DNA from: Schoenoplectus triqueter
Taxonomy: Eukaryota; Streptophyta; Magnoliopsida; Poales; Cyperaceae
Direction of reading: 5' to 3'
NCBI GenBank assembly: GCA_964058805.1
Contig: CAXKVV010001186.1
Location: 1-38,117 of the forward strand
DNA: 38,117 nt
Part shown: in pieces, positions 12,401 through 20,402 of the stretch
How the letters are laid out: every line of letters starts with the position of its first letter
Position numbering within the stretch: the first letter of the stretch is position 1
Program-made: the position numbers and the translations under genes
Notes under the pieces: model-generated
The model's database searches: none
What the model saw: only the letters and a program-made list of their open reading frames with translations
What the model was told of the DNA's origin: nothing

Positions 12401-15400
12401 TTGAGCCTGAGATGAGGTGGATGGATAGGCTGGTGACTGTGTGGAGGTGGCAGATGCTACAGTAACAGGGTAAGAGGTGCTGGTACGAATTGGTAAGTAC
12501 TTACAACCCGATCTTGGTGATTTCTTGAAATCTGAGGTGCGTAGGAGTGATAGACAGAGGCGCACAGTGTCGGTGAAGAAAAAGAGAACTGTGATTTCGC
12601 CTCGCCGCTCGCAAGACCGAGAAGAAGGCGGCGGAGAAGCAGAGAAGCGGGAGCAGATTAAACGCGAAAAGAAGAGGAAAAGAGAGAAAGAGGTTTCTCG
12701 AAGAGAGAGAGAGAGAGAGAGAAACTTGAAAAGTAATCAGGCTTCTGCTCTGATACCATGTAAGAGAGGAAGAAAGAGAGACAAGAGAGATGAATCACAG
12801 TTTGTATTTCTTGTATATCTTGCTATTACAATGCCTTGGCTTATATAGACAATAGCCAAGTTTGTTATCCTCTAACTAACACTTATTACATATTGATAAT
12901 TAGTCTAATAGTTTTGTTTTACTGTGAAGATCCACTTGCATCTAACAGCCTTCTTCCCTGCTGGTAGTGGCATTATCTCCTATGTTTTGTTCTTGTCAAG
13001 TGCTCCAAGTTCTTCAAGCATAGTAGCCCTCAACTTTGGATTCTTTACTGCTTCCTGTCAACACTTAGGTATAGAGATAATGTCCAATGATGCAATAAAT
13101 GCTTCATGTACAGGTGATATGTTAGAGTATGAGACGAACTGAGCAATGTCATGTAGAATATTTAGAAAACCATAACGATCGGGATTACGTTCTGTATTAC
13201 TGCGAGAGGTCCTCCTTAATGTCATGGGAGGGTCAGAGAGGGGAATTGTATCACTTGTGTCAACTGAATCTGTGTTTGATGATGTAGGTGCCTCAGGAGT
13301 CGGGGTAGATCGGGACAAGGGACTTATTGGCATGGGCGGTTCTGAAGGCAACTCTTCTTCATTCTGCTTCCTTTTTGTATACACATTTCCAAATCTTCGA
13401 GTCTCACCCCCAACAGTATCAGTATCGAACTCAGTTTCCAAGTTATTTGTCTCATCTTTGGTTGATTCCTCCCTCGGCATGGGACAAGGTATCACTCCCA
13501 CAGTCACTACCTTGCCATTACCACTATTCTCCTCCTCTCTTCTTATACTTCTAGTATTTGGCGAGTCGCTAAAGGGTGATCTCACCTCCAGTGAGTAGTA
13601 TGGTTCGTGCTCTCGAAAGATCACATTCATACTTACAAACAATCTTCTTTCCATAGGATTCCAGCAAACATATCATTTTTGAGTTCCAGAATAACCTACA
13701 AAGATACACTTCACAGCTCTGGGATCTAACTTTCCCATTGTAGGTCTATTATCCTTCACAAAACATACACATCCAAACACCTTCAATGGCAGAATCTCTC
13801 CATTATCACCTTTCAGCATTTCAAATGAAGTTTGCCACTCTAACACTCTTGAGGGCATTCTGTTGATCAATTAAGCAGCTGTCAGGATAGCCTGGCCCCA
13901 CAAGTGTTTTAGGACATTCATCGAGATCATCATACATCGAGCTATCTCGAGGAGGTGTCTATTTTTCTTTCTGCTACCTCATTCTTTGCTAGTGTGTAAG
14001 GGTATGTAGTTTGGTGTTGTATACGTTGAGCTGACAAATACTCCTTAAACATCTTGTTTATATATTTTGTACTATTATCAGACCTCAATATCTTTACCAT
14101 TGTCTCGTATTGAGTCTGAATTGACTTATGAAAATTTTTAAAACAAGCAAACACAACTTTTGTTCTTCATCAAATATAACTAAGTAAAATGAGAGAAACA
14201 ATGAATAAAAGTCACAAAATATCTATAACCATTCATAGTAGGTGTGGAACAAGGTCCTTATACATCTGAGTGAATCAAATCAAATACACCAGAACTCTTA
14301 TTGCCCGAGCTTATATAAGAGCTTTGAGTATGCTTGCCAAACTCACACGCGTCACACACAAGTTTCTGCTTATTAGCCTTTTCATATAAAGACGGATACA
14401 AAAAACTCGCAACTCCAAAAGAAGAATGTCTCATACGTCAATGATACAACAACAACTCATTCTCCACACTCATACTAGATCTTCCAACACTTCTTTTCAA
14501 CCACAGATGTCAGTGCTGAGTCCATCCCTTCTCGGTCCAGGTACCACAGCCTCTTATGCCATGTGCCAGTCCCCAGTCTCCGGCCAGTCCCCTTCTCTTG
14601 AAAAATCACCTTGGGCATATCAAATGAGACAACACATTTTAATTGAAGTATAATGACACTAATTGATAAGAGGTTTATTGAAAAAGGAGCGTGTAACACA
14701 TTTGACAAAGTCATAGAACCAGTGCAATTCACTGTACCCTTACCAACCACGGGCCGTGCGGTACCATCAACAGTATGAATGTTTTCTGGCATTGCTAGGC
14801 GAGTATATGAAGAAAACTCACTAGCACTACCTGTTACATATCGGGATGCACTAGAATCCACTATCCATTTAGGTGATTTAATGGTGGATATGGACGCAAG
14901 AGTATGTGTATTAGTACCTTTGGTTGAATGTGCATAAGTAGCAGTGTTACCTCTGGGCAAGAATGAAGTGGATGCATCCTCAATCACACTCTTCTTGTCC
15001 CCATCACACGCTACTCTCTACTTCCGCCTAAGTAACTCGAAAAGTGTCTAATCCTCCTCTGTGAAGATCACGTCGCCTTCTTCATCTTCATCTGCTACCA
15101 TCAGATTAGCCTGATAGTCTCTAGAGTGAGCACCTCTACCACCTCTATGACCGCCTCGACCACAACTACGACATGCATTTTGTCCATGTCCACCTGTGTC
15201 TCTCTTTTGGGCTGGCTTGTGACAAACCTTGCTCAAGTGCCCAACTTCTCCGCAATTGTAGCACTTGCGAGTCTCCCCCTGAACTCCTGTCATACTTGAG
15301 TTTGATACTACCAATGTTGATCGCATCTCTACGCTTCCATTAGCATCGAAATGCAATTTCATATGGCTCTCCTCCTGCATCATAAATTGCTTCGTCCAGT

Positions 15401-17431
15401 GGGGGAATCTTTGTCTGGGCCAGGAGCATTGCTCTCCTCCGATCAAATGCCGGATTTAGATTCCCCAAAAACTACATATTCCTCTCTTGAGAGCGGATCT
15501 CTTCACTCTTGCACTCTGGATCGTTGTAACTAGCCAACGATAAGAAGTAATCATAGTTTGCCCATAATATTTCTAGTTCTATGACATACTCTTGTATCGT
15601 CCTATCTCCCTGAACCACAACATCTATCTCTCACTTGATTTGAAATACACACATGTTGTTCTCAGCCCCTGTATAGGTCCTTTGTAATTTGACCTAGATA
15701 TCTTGTACGCTCGAATGCCATCAACTGTCACGACAATCGACTGGACCATCGAGTTGAGTAACCACGCGTATAACAACATGTGTAGTTTTCCACTCTTCCC
15801 ACTCAGTTGTTCCCGCGGCCGGGTCTTTCTCCTTGTCAGAAAGCCATCCAGATGCTTTCCTCCTAAGGCACATGTGATCCATCGTGACCAGTTTAGGTAA
15901 GTTCCTGGTCCATCTAACTCTATACCCACTGGTGGAAGATCTAACTTCATCGGTGTTTGTGCTGACATTGAGATCTCGGATGCTTTCATGAATCTTATCA
16001 AAGCTTTCATCTCCTCCTCGTCTAATTTCTTGAAAATTGCATCCATCTCTTCAACTCGTGCTTAATATCCCTTCTCCAATGACACAACTCACATTTATTT
16101 TCTGATCTTTTATACAATATCAGTTCGTAAAATACACATATTTCTTTTATCTAAATTTGTCTCATCTCAATCCCTTCCTCGGGATCGGTGGGGTATCACC
16201 CCCCCCCCCCCCACCACCACCACCACACACACACACGGACTCACCTTAAGGAGGAGGTACTGTAGTGCCACGGCTCCTGTAGCGGCGGCACTGTAGCAGC
16301 CAAGGAGTACTGTAGTAGCGCGATTCTGTAGTAGTATGTCTAGGTTAGGGTTTGACTCCGATACCAAATTATTTTTTATGATTATAATTGTATTTTATTC
16401 ATATTATTGAGGCTTTTATATAGACATATAACCAATACAATAGATAGATAATTAATTTTAAATCTCTAATTAATTACATAACATTTTCTAGTTAATACAA
16501 AATATTCTCTAATTATTACATAATATTTACTAAATCTCAACACTAATATTTTCAATTTTGTTTCTTTTGCTTCAAATTTTTAACTGCATTTTACCAACTT
16601 CTTTTCCATTTCTCTCTTCTGTACTCGTTATTGATGTATGTAGATGATAGGACAAAATTCAATTCTCTCGAAGCATTTCTATTTGGCCCTTACTTACTAG
16701 CTGGTCTGACAAGAGGAAACCATGATGCAAAATTGGGCGACTCCAGTCTAGTGTCAGACCGGATCTCTCCAGTTCCCAAGTACTACAACTCACAACTGGT
16801 CTCCCTCACTCAACAATCCTCAAACAGAACACTATTCATTTCCAACTCCAATGTATCTCTTACGATGCAAGAAAAGCCCGAAGATGGATCTCCTGCTTCA
16901 ATTGAAACCACATTTAGAATCTACCACATAGATTCTAACAACAAACATTCCACCATTCCATCTGGTAACAAAAGCAGTGGTTCTGGTTTCCATACTGATG
17001 TGTACGTCATGATTGAACCATTTGACATGCCTGGAACAGTTATTACAAATACACTCAATATAACCAGTAATATGAAGGGGCTCGGCTCAACATTTCGACT
17101 TGTACCTGGGCTGGACGGTGCTGCCAATAGCATATCTCTCGAGTTAGGTTCACAGCCCGGATGTTATGTTTCTACTGGGGAAGCAAGTTACGCACATGGT
17201 AAAAAAGTGCTAGTCCTTTGTAAAGGCAGTGGTCGGGTAAAAGATGATGCTTCATTCAAGACAGCTGCTACTTTTGTGCCTACCAATGGTAACCGGCATT
17301 ATGACCCGATAAGTTTTGTAGCAGAAGGACAAAGTAGGAATTTCATATTAGAACCGTTGATGGGATTGAGGGACGAGTTTTATACCGTGTACTTCAACGT
17401 AGCGGCTCAAGAGGAAAAAAATGTTTATTGA
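485..17431 (+). CDS. Glycoside hydrolase family 127 (DUF1680) beta-L-arabinofuranosidase-like protein, 13 exons
   Basis: Visible exons: 485-804, 1105-1364, 1597-1799, 2663-2860, 3311-3382, 3523-3618, 3727-3806, 3917-3992, 4387-4597, 5117-5313, 5446-5551, 5701-5790 and 16644-17431. All junctions are GT-AG and frame-consistent, giving 898 codons plus stop, near the roughly 860-870 residues usual for plant members. A hydrophobic N-terminal segment (residues about 10-26) followed by KECTNSPTQ suggests secretion to the cell wall. In characterised GH127 enzymes zinc is held by one Glu and three Cys, one Cys being the nucleophile. The matching motifs here are ESC (about 426-428) and the Cys pair in SFWCCYGTG (501-502). 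GGTSVGEVW (E about 408) may supply the acid/base. Exon 13 encodes a C-terminal arabinofuranosidase-B-like beta-trefoil region ([10 protein letters not shown] and SRNFILEPL motifs). The likely role is trimming L-arabinose from wall glycoproteins or polymers. No in-frame ATG precedes the conserved part, so the start is unresolved. Intron 12 holds two nested retrotransposons. Confidence 0.9.
2036..2165 (-). mobile_element. tRNA-derived SINE in GH127 intron 3
   Basis: Read on the minus strand, this piece has an A-box-like sequence TAGCTTAAATGGTAG (2151-2137). About 30 nt later comes a B-box GGGTTCAAGCCC (2108-2097). It ends in an A-rich tail, seen as an 11-nt T run at 2036-2046 on the plus strand. 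This is the layout of a plant SINE with an internal RNA polymerase III promoter. Similar strings flank it (taaattc...ctgag on the left, taaattccgag on the right), consistent with a degraded target-site duplication. No cloverleaf tRNA gene is apparent. Confidence 0.6.
2392..2416 (+). repeat. 25-nt intronic repeat, copy 1
   Basis: A 25-nt string beginning gaaatatcatactt and ending taaaggt recurs at 3039-3063 with one difference (t/c). Copy 1 is in intron 3 and copy 2 in intron 4, with exon 4 between them. The flanking sequences are dissimilar, so the origin is unclear. Confidence 0.5.
3039..3063 (+). repeat. 25-nt intronic repeat, copy 2
   Basis: Second copy of the repeat at 2392-2416, 24 of 25 positions identical, in GH127 intron 4. 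It has no open frame and no terminal structure. Confidence 0.5.
5806..5981 (-). repeat. 3' LTR of outer copia element
   Basis: 176 bp, aligning without gaps to 16367-16542. A TATA-like sequence is visible on the minus strand (plus-strand tttatata near 5854-5861). The LTR start on the minus strand reads TATTAAG where the other copy has the canonical TGTTGAG, so the terminal dinucleotide is mutated. The LTR lies only 15 nt from the GH127 exon 12 donor. Confidence 0.88.
5982..5993 (-). other. Polypurine tract of outer copia element
   Basis: Minus strand CTTAAGAGGGAG directly upstream of the 3' LTR. This is the expected place and composition for the plus-strand primer of reverse transcription. 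Confidence 0.7.
5994..7361 (-). pseudogene. Outer copia RT (C-terminal part) and RNase H, decayed
   Basis: Minus-strand fragments in different frames give recognisable copia pieces. YGIDYDETF is near 7270 and KKSLYGL near 7090. The RT catalytic motif YVDD followed by MIITG is near 6935. RNase H motifs TAEAEY and TKHVEIDK follow, and the frame ends just before the polypurine tract. In-frame stops and frameshifts separate the pieces. The N-terminal part of RT lies beyond the inner element, continuing from 12916. Confidence 0.85.
7367..7518 (-). repeat. 3' LTR of inner copia element
   Basis: 152 bp, identical to 12759-12910. On the plus strand it begins TGTAAGAG and ends GTCTAATA, so on the minus strand it starts TA rather than TG and ends CA. 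Both copies share this, so it is a property of the element and not later decay. Confidence 0.96.
7519..7528 (-). other. Polypurine tract of inner copia element, overlapping the gag-pol stop codon
   Basis: Minus strand TGAGGGGGGG immediately before the 3' LTR. The TGA is the stop codon of gag-pol (7526-7528), so coding sequence and the replication primer site abut with no spacer. Confidence 0.85.
7526..11713 (-). CDS. Ty1-copia gag-pol polyprotein, intact, 1395 aa
   Basis: Single frame with canonical domain order. The gag region is about residues 30-230, followed by an Arg/Gly/Ser-rich linker (about 237-300). A CCHC knuckle lies at C313-C326 and the aspartic protease motif DSGA at 357-360. 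The integrase zinc region is WHKRLGH (484-490) with CGDCC (515-519), and its core acidic residues are about D545, D608 and E640. RT carries [14 protein letters not shown] (about 1028-1041) and YVDD (1078-1081). RNase H has YSDADWAG (about 1240), STEAEY (about 1281-1286) and a C-terminal [10 protein letters not shown]. All named catalytic motifs are present and nothing is broken. The first ATG (11713) gives MPFMASL, and a second ATG three codons on is an alternative start. Gag and Pol share one frame with no shift, as in most plant copia elements. The products would form cytoplasmic particles, copy the RNA and integrate the DNA. Confidence 0.97.
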   Translation of the reverse strand: MPFMASLDSTSTFNPSLPTSTTSVVHISIPVSTKLDRDNFLTWRSQVEPIIDGYGLTSHVDPMHTPPPRQLTSGSQSTPNPAFTSWHMQDRLLLGWLRSTISAPVLSQHVQCQTASSLWTALQRVYSAISSAKIMELRRLLQTTTRGGQSCNDYFERMRSIADQLAAVGEIVTDSDLTRYVLNGLGSDFNSFVVAITTRSTLPSIEELHGFLLSHEALLNSQHQSQSSVESVAFYASGRGRGRYSRSRGRGSVMASPLLPTPIQGRTGSYSSPLLPTPSRGRGSYSSYNSGQKFPSHGRGSFPFPPSGDKSICQVCKKRGHEALDCWHRFDSAMYPSPPQAFFNSTISTPNEGWFLDSGASHHVTADLNNLTSFRAYDGQDRLQVGNGSHLIIQNQGHCSLSSPHGSLDLNGVLHVPHITKNLISISKLTKDNDVILEFHPLFCIVKDRHTKQPLFRALQTNGLYHLTSSPQALVGNRVSSFIWHKRLGHASPSTTQFIIKSHGLPTTSNKLDLCGDCCKAKAHVLPFHSSLSIATSPLHVVHSDLWGPSPIVSKNGFRYYVHFVDEFSKFSWIYFLRTKDELVDVFTKFKCQVENLFSSTIKILQTDGGTEFKPLTRLFPQILHQVSCPYTPQQNGVAERKHRHIVELSLAIISHSSMPLDYWDHVFQSVVFIINRLPPTTTPHISPYTLLFNKNPDYTFFRTIGCLCYPWIRPYTSHKLQFRSLPCVFLGYCQHQKGYKCLHIPSNKIYVSRNVRFDETSFPFASTKTSPLPPSFPEFLELTTLPLLSTSSSPYNRHDSTNLQPAFASSAPPLDTNVTPPAAEQPPLKVYQRRSKPPIPPKLPASNTPRSLHPMVTRSRAHVSSHPTLLTTKHPLPSPSLAEPTSFTSANKQPEWREAMSHELSALAKNGTWILVPSKPEQNVIGCKWIYKIKRKADGSIERYKARLVAKGYNQEAGIDYHETFSPVVKPTTIRVVLSLATSRNWSIRQLDVNNAFLHGDLQEQVFMSQPPGFVDPTLPTHVCLLKKSLYGLKQAPRAWFHKLASALSTLGFKASQSDSSLFILATSSSLLLVLVYVDDIIITGSNATLVTNLISSLASQFSLKDLGPLHFFLGIQVTTQADGILLSQPQYLRDLLIRAKMDGAKPCSTPFSPGDPLSKFDGSPMDDPHLYRSIVGALQYATITRPDISYAVNKASQFMHSPTDAHWNGVKRILRYLKGTLSHGLHIRASSSFDLHAYSDADWAGCPDDRRSTSGFCVFLGTNLLSWGSKKQNTVSKSSTEAEYRSMAGACTELIWLQQLLHELQVPLVKSPVLWCDNLGSIFLASNPVFHARTKHIEIDYHFIREQVVNKRLDVRFISSKDQLADIFTKSLSSTRFTFLRNKLTLSLVPGSA
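11714..12746 (-). other. Long untranslated leader of inner copia element
   Basis: About 1.03 kb lies between the primer-binding site and the gag-pol ATG. The first part (about 12600-12746 on the minus strand) is pyrimidine-rich, with a (GA)n run on the plus strand at 12702-12722. The middle (about 12024-12500) is more GC-rich. It has a stop-free minus-strand frame of about 158 codons ending at 12024, with no ATG at its start and a Pro/Lys/Ser/Ala-rich end. I do not recognise it. Host sequence capture, packaging signals or plain UTR are all possible. Confidence 0.6.
12702..12722 (+). repeat. (GA)n microsatellite in the inner copia leader
   Basis: About ten GA units close to the primer-binding site of the inner element. 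On the element's sense strand it is a CT run inside the 5' leader. Confidence 0.85.
12747..12758 (-). other. Primer-binding site of inner copia element
   Basis: Minus strand TGGTATCAGAGC, the standard sequence complementary to the 3' end of plant initiator methionine tRNA, directly adjoining the 5' LTR with no spacer. Confidence 0.95.
12759..12910 (-). repeat. 5' LTR of inner copia element
   Basis: 152 bp, identical to 7367-7518. It carries the element's promoter and is short for a copia LTR. It is followed on the plus strand by the right target duplication gtttt (12911-12915). Confidence 0.96.
12840..12848 (-). promoter_or_regulatory. TATA box of inner copia 5' LTR
   Basis: The minus strand reads CTATATAAG in the middle of the 5' LTR, a good plant TATA box for leftward transcription of the element. 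That direction is antisense to the GH127 gene. Confidence 0.55.
12916..14987 (-). pseudogene. Outer copia protease, integrase and start of RT, decayed
   Basis: Minus-strand fragments. A protease-like motif IVDSSAS is near 14870, where DSSA stands for the usual DSGA. A pre-integrase motif WHKRLW follows, where the family has WHKRLGH. Integrase core pieces [10 protein letters not shown] and NEVAERK lie at 14154-13942 and a C-terminal integrase piece at 13870-13673. A Ser/Pro/Thr-rich linker follows (13654-13058). The RT start KWIFTVK near 12945 is then cut by the inner element. Frameshifts and stops separate the pieces, and two catalytic motifs are altered. Confidence 0.82.
15048..16046 (-). 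pseudogene. Outer copia gag, decayed
   Basis: The gag frame appears to start at 16046 ([13 protein letters not shown]) and runs to about 15624 before breaking. A second block at 15446-15048 contains the nucleic-acid-binding CCHC knuckle [14 protein letters not shown] near 15260, with canonical C-x2-C-x4-H-x4-C spacing. The two blocks lie in different frames, so no full Gag protein can be made. Confidence 0.8.
16199..16237 (+). repeat. C run followed by CCA and CA repeats in outer copia leader
   Basis: Fourteen consecutive C (16199-16212) followed by CCA units and then CA units. It lies in the untranslated leader between the outer element's primer-binding site and gag (16047-16353), where I see no gene. 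Confidence 0.85.
16354..16366 (-). other. Primer-binding site of outer copia element
   Basis: Minus strand TGGTATCGGAGTC next to the 5' LTR. It matches the initiator-Met-type site except for mutations in its 3' half, in keeping with the element's age. Confidence 0.85.
16367..16542 (-). repeat. 5' LTR of outer copia element
   Basis: 176 bp, aligned without gaps to 5806-5981 with 24 differences. In 15 of the 19 transitions this copy carries A or T. That fits more methylcytosine deamination in this promoter-bearing LTR. It is followed by the target duplication ctaat (16543-16547). Confidence 0.88.
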
Positions 17432-18309
17432 AGGTTTCCTGTATCTTACTCCTAGGTGTTTATATTTTCTAATAATTTGAATGTTTGAAATGTTGTACCT
17501 AATGGACAGTGTTTTATATTGTAGCTAAACAAAATCTATAATAAAAAGTAGTTGGAGAAATCTTAAAAAGGAGAAAAAAAAAACTGCGATATATTTCTTG
17601 CCCATTTCATTTGAGAATAAAGTTCCACCGGCTAAAGATAAAATTGCTTCAAGCCATCTCATTTGTACAAACCATATTACGACGCATGTTAATTAACAAA
17701 ACCTGTTTTCGAATCTCTATATAAGCTCGATGTCGTATCCTTCATCAATTTTCATAAATAAATTTTCACAACATAATCTTTAATTAATATCCTTGGTTCC
17801 ACGTAGATGCATGCACATCCACAGACTGCAGTCTTTCATAATAACATAACATCACTTCCAAAAACTCCCCAAAGTTGGATTTCATCGATACAAAGATCAT
17901 TTCGTGACCAAATCAACTAACAAAAATTCTCGTCCCCTTGAAGAAGGCGGTTCATATGGTTGGCATTTAAAGATATAATGAAGATATAGACTACAAGCAA
18001 TTAGCTTAGCCAGAACATACAAATCAGACACCGCGAAGGAAAATCACTTGCATTACATCACAATCACACTATCTTATATCTAGTGCATGTAGGCAATAAC
18101 ATTAAGTTCCATGACAAACGGTGATACCACTCTAACAGAAAACACACAAGATTATCAGAGAGAGAGAGAGAGAGAGAGAGAGCACATTCAAATCACATTC
18201 TAGGGAGAGTGATTCAGAGAGAACATTCAAGTCTACATTTAGTTTATATTCATCAGGTTCGCTCTGGAATCCTATCAAAACCCATCATGGCATCCCCATT
18301 TCTTACTCT
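17432..18309. other. Convergent 3' region between GH127 and SAP genes
   Basis: The GH127 3' UTR starts at 17432. An AATAAA-like poly(A) signal is at 17540-17545. The SAP 3' UTR enters from the right. A (GA)n microsatellite lies at 18157-18182 (about 13 units). I see no gene here. Confidence 0.6.
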
Positions 18310-20402
18310 CTAGATCTTGTCGAGCTTGTCAGCCTTGACAACTGGGTTGGCCTTGGCAATAGCTTCCTGTCCTGCACGTCTGTAGTCAAAGGGACACTCG
18401 TGCTTGTCAGAGTACCGGTGAGCCCCACAGAACATGTTCCCACATTTGCAATTGAAGCCTGTAAGCCCAACCCGCTTGCGGCACATGAAGCACCTCTTTG
18501 GGCCACCCTCCTTTGCTGGTGTAGCTGACTCAGATGCAGCTGCTGCTGTTGCGTCAGCACAACTTCCCTCGGTCGAGCCTATGCTACCAGGCAACTGCAA
18601 GAGAACAACACAACATTCATAACTGAAACATCTGATTCTTATAGAGATACATTAACAGTGTATTTTCATTTTGCAAGGTGCCATCACATATGGGCCACCT
18701 GTAACTTCCTAAAGGTTTGCATTTGCAATCTGCAAGAAACAGTTATATATATGTTATGCACCACCTTGTGTATCGTGCAAAATTGTTCATCAAGATTATG
18801 GTTCTGAAACTCGGAATAGGAAGCAGGTTGGCATACCATCTGTGGAATCAGAATAAGCCGACTAGCTGTCTCAGCAAGAATCAGTCAATTCGGATAGGAA
18901 ACTCTTAAGTTTTACAAATATATATTATTTGTGCTTAATAAATAAAGGAGTACCAATTTTTTTTTTCTAAAGTTAAATTAAGATAAGTGATTTTCTTAGT
19001 ATAATTAACACTAAACAATTATGCTGCAGCCTGAAACTTGAAACATTGAATATTAAATGAAAAAAAAAACTGCCACGAGACATTAAGCCTGCAGACCAAA
19101 TTTTATTAAATAAAGAGTCTCTGATGACTGGTCCCACAAATCGGCTTCATCTATCTCAACCCACCCAAAATTTGCAAAAAGGAAGCAACACAATAATGGA
19201 GAGCAAAGCCTCAATGTTGTGACCCACAATTGGAACATTCTTCACCAGTTCAGCATGGAACTTGTCTGATTCTTCGGTTCCACGCCAATTTCATTAAGTT
19301 CTCATCCAAAAATTATCCAGCAGAGGAAATCGGCTAAATACCAGCTTGCATTCCGCCAAATATACTTTTACTCCACAGATTTTCAAATCATGATCGTGAT
19401 ACATCACACATACATCACACATACATCACACATACACTCCAAGTATTATTGTTCCAAGCACCAATACAGAAGTCTAGCCCAAGAACAAAAAGATACTTTC
19501 ATCATTGTTCTTGGATATTATCACAAAACCTCAACCCAAGAAATGGATGCATGTGCAGAGAGCTTTCTATCTAAACCCACCTTTCAAGTCCATTTACAAT
19601 ATTACTTGGGGACTAAACCAAACGGAATAAAATCTAGTACATAATAATGGGTTATTCTATATATAACCATTTAACATCTTTCACATGATTGTCTAAGCTA
19701 TTAGGAAATATAAGTTTTTCTTTTTAAATCTGTTCTTCATCATTCAGATAGAAATATCAAATTATTTTCATTGTTTTTCAAGGATAAATTAACTCCCAGA
19801 TTGGATCAAAATCAAAATATATTGATAAACACATCAACAACTTATATTTATAACTTCTACTACTATTTTCAAAGTACCAATACAGAAGCTAATAAATGTG
19901 TCCAAGATCAACATATACTAGAATTATCTTCTAATTATTACAGATGGTGCATGTAGCTTTCAGAGGCACATATGTGATAAGAATCAATTATTTTATTGTG
20001 CCTACCACCTACCAATTATATGACAGTACAGTATGGTAGATCAAATAGTTGCCATAATATCATGCTAGATAAGAAAGTTATAGGTATTACAAATGAAGAG
20101 TACGGTAAACTAACCAAAGTATCAATGGCAGCCTTAGGTTCACCCAAGGAAGGCAAGACGATTAATGGGTTCTTCCCACCTATTACTGACTCAGCTCCAT
20201 TTTTTTCAGCTATGGTTCCAGAAGCGCTGGACCCATTAATTAAGGTTTCTATGGAAGACGATGCCTGTTGGTTGAAAAGCATCTCCTTGTGGCACTTAGA
20301 GCACATGTATGCAGTAGCAGCACTACCAAAAAATCCACAGTTATTAATACAAAGGATGGGGCCCTCTGGAGTCTGGCATCCTGTTTCTTCCTTTCTGTCC
20401 AT
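18310..20402 (-). CDS. A20/AN1 zinc-finger stress-associated protein (SAP), two coding exons
   Basis: Coding exons 20402-20115 and 18594-18310 join in phase 0 (donor GTTAGT at 20114-20109, acceptor CTCTTGCAG ending at 18595), giving 190 residues. Exon 1 starts [15 protein letters not shown] and has a complete A20 finger (C18, C22, C34, C37; C-x3-C-x11-C-x2-C). Exon 2 carries a complete AN1 finger (C131, C134, C145, C147, C152, H155, H161, C163) and ends in KADKLDKI, a tail typical of plant SAPs. Family members act in abiotic stress responses, and some bind or transfer ubiquitin through A20/AN1. The intron between the fingers is about 1.5 kb; most plant SAPs have an uninterrupted coding region and an intron only in the 5' UTR. 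The joined product is slightly longer than the usual 150-175 residues. The fingers and tail are certain and the junction is inferred. Confidence 0.88.
19399..19437 (+). repeat. 11-bp tandem repeat in SAP intron
   Basis: Three and a half copies of the unit atacatcacac in the intron between the A20 and AN1 exons. No other feature was recognised in this intron. Confidence 0.85.

Larger units (their letters stand above)
7367..12910 (-). mobile_element. Young, structurally complete Ty1-copia retrotransposon (inner)
   Basis: 5544 bp. The two 152-bp LTRs (7367-7518 and 12759-12910) are identical at every position by direct reading. A 5-bp target duplication gtttt flanks the element (7362-7366 and 12911-12915). 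It has a perfect 12-nt initiator-Met-type primer-binding site, a G-rich polypurine tract and one uninterrupted gag-pol frame of 1395 codons. The insertion lies inside the RT region of the older copia element, so it came later. Identical LTRs plus an intact frame mean a very recent insertion and possibly an active autonomous element. Confidence 0.97.
5806..16542 (-). mobile_element. Old Ty1-copia LTR retrotransposon (outer) in GH127 intron 12
   Basis: The element has two 176-bp LTRs (5806-5981 and 16367-16542), a primer-binding site and a polypurine tract, all in minus-strand order. The 5-bp target duplication ctaat lies at 5801-5805 and 16543-16547. Excluding the inner insertion, its own length is about 5.2 kb. 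The gene order read on the minus strand is gag, protease, integrase, RT, RNase H, which is the Ty1-copia order. The reading frame is broken by many stops and frameshifts, so the element is dead. The LTRs differ at 24 of 176 positions by hand alignment, 19 of them transitions, which indicates an old insertion. A younger copia element splits it at the start of the RT domain. Confidence 0.92.

Noticed and set aside
13224..13598. Plus-strand open frames near the outer copia linker
   Set aside because: Antisense to the low-complexity integrase-RT linker of the outer element; no independent support.
16167..16367. Minus-strand frame with Val and Gly runs
   Set aside because: Produced by the CA and C microsatellite in the outer copia leader; it overlaps the primer-binding site.
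19390..19956. Short plus-strand frames inside the SAP intron
   Set aside because: They contain the 11-bp tandem repeat or AT-rich intron sequence, run antisense to the SAP gene, and resemble no protein.
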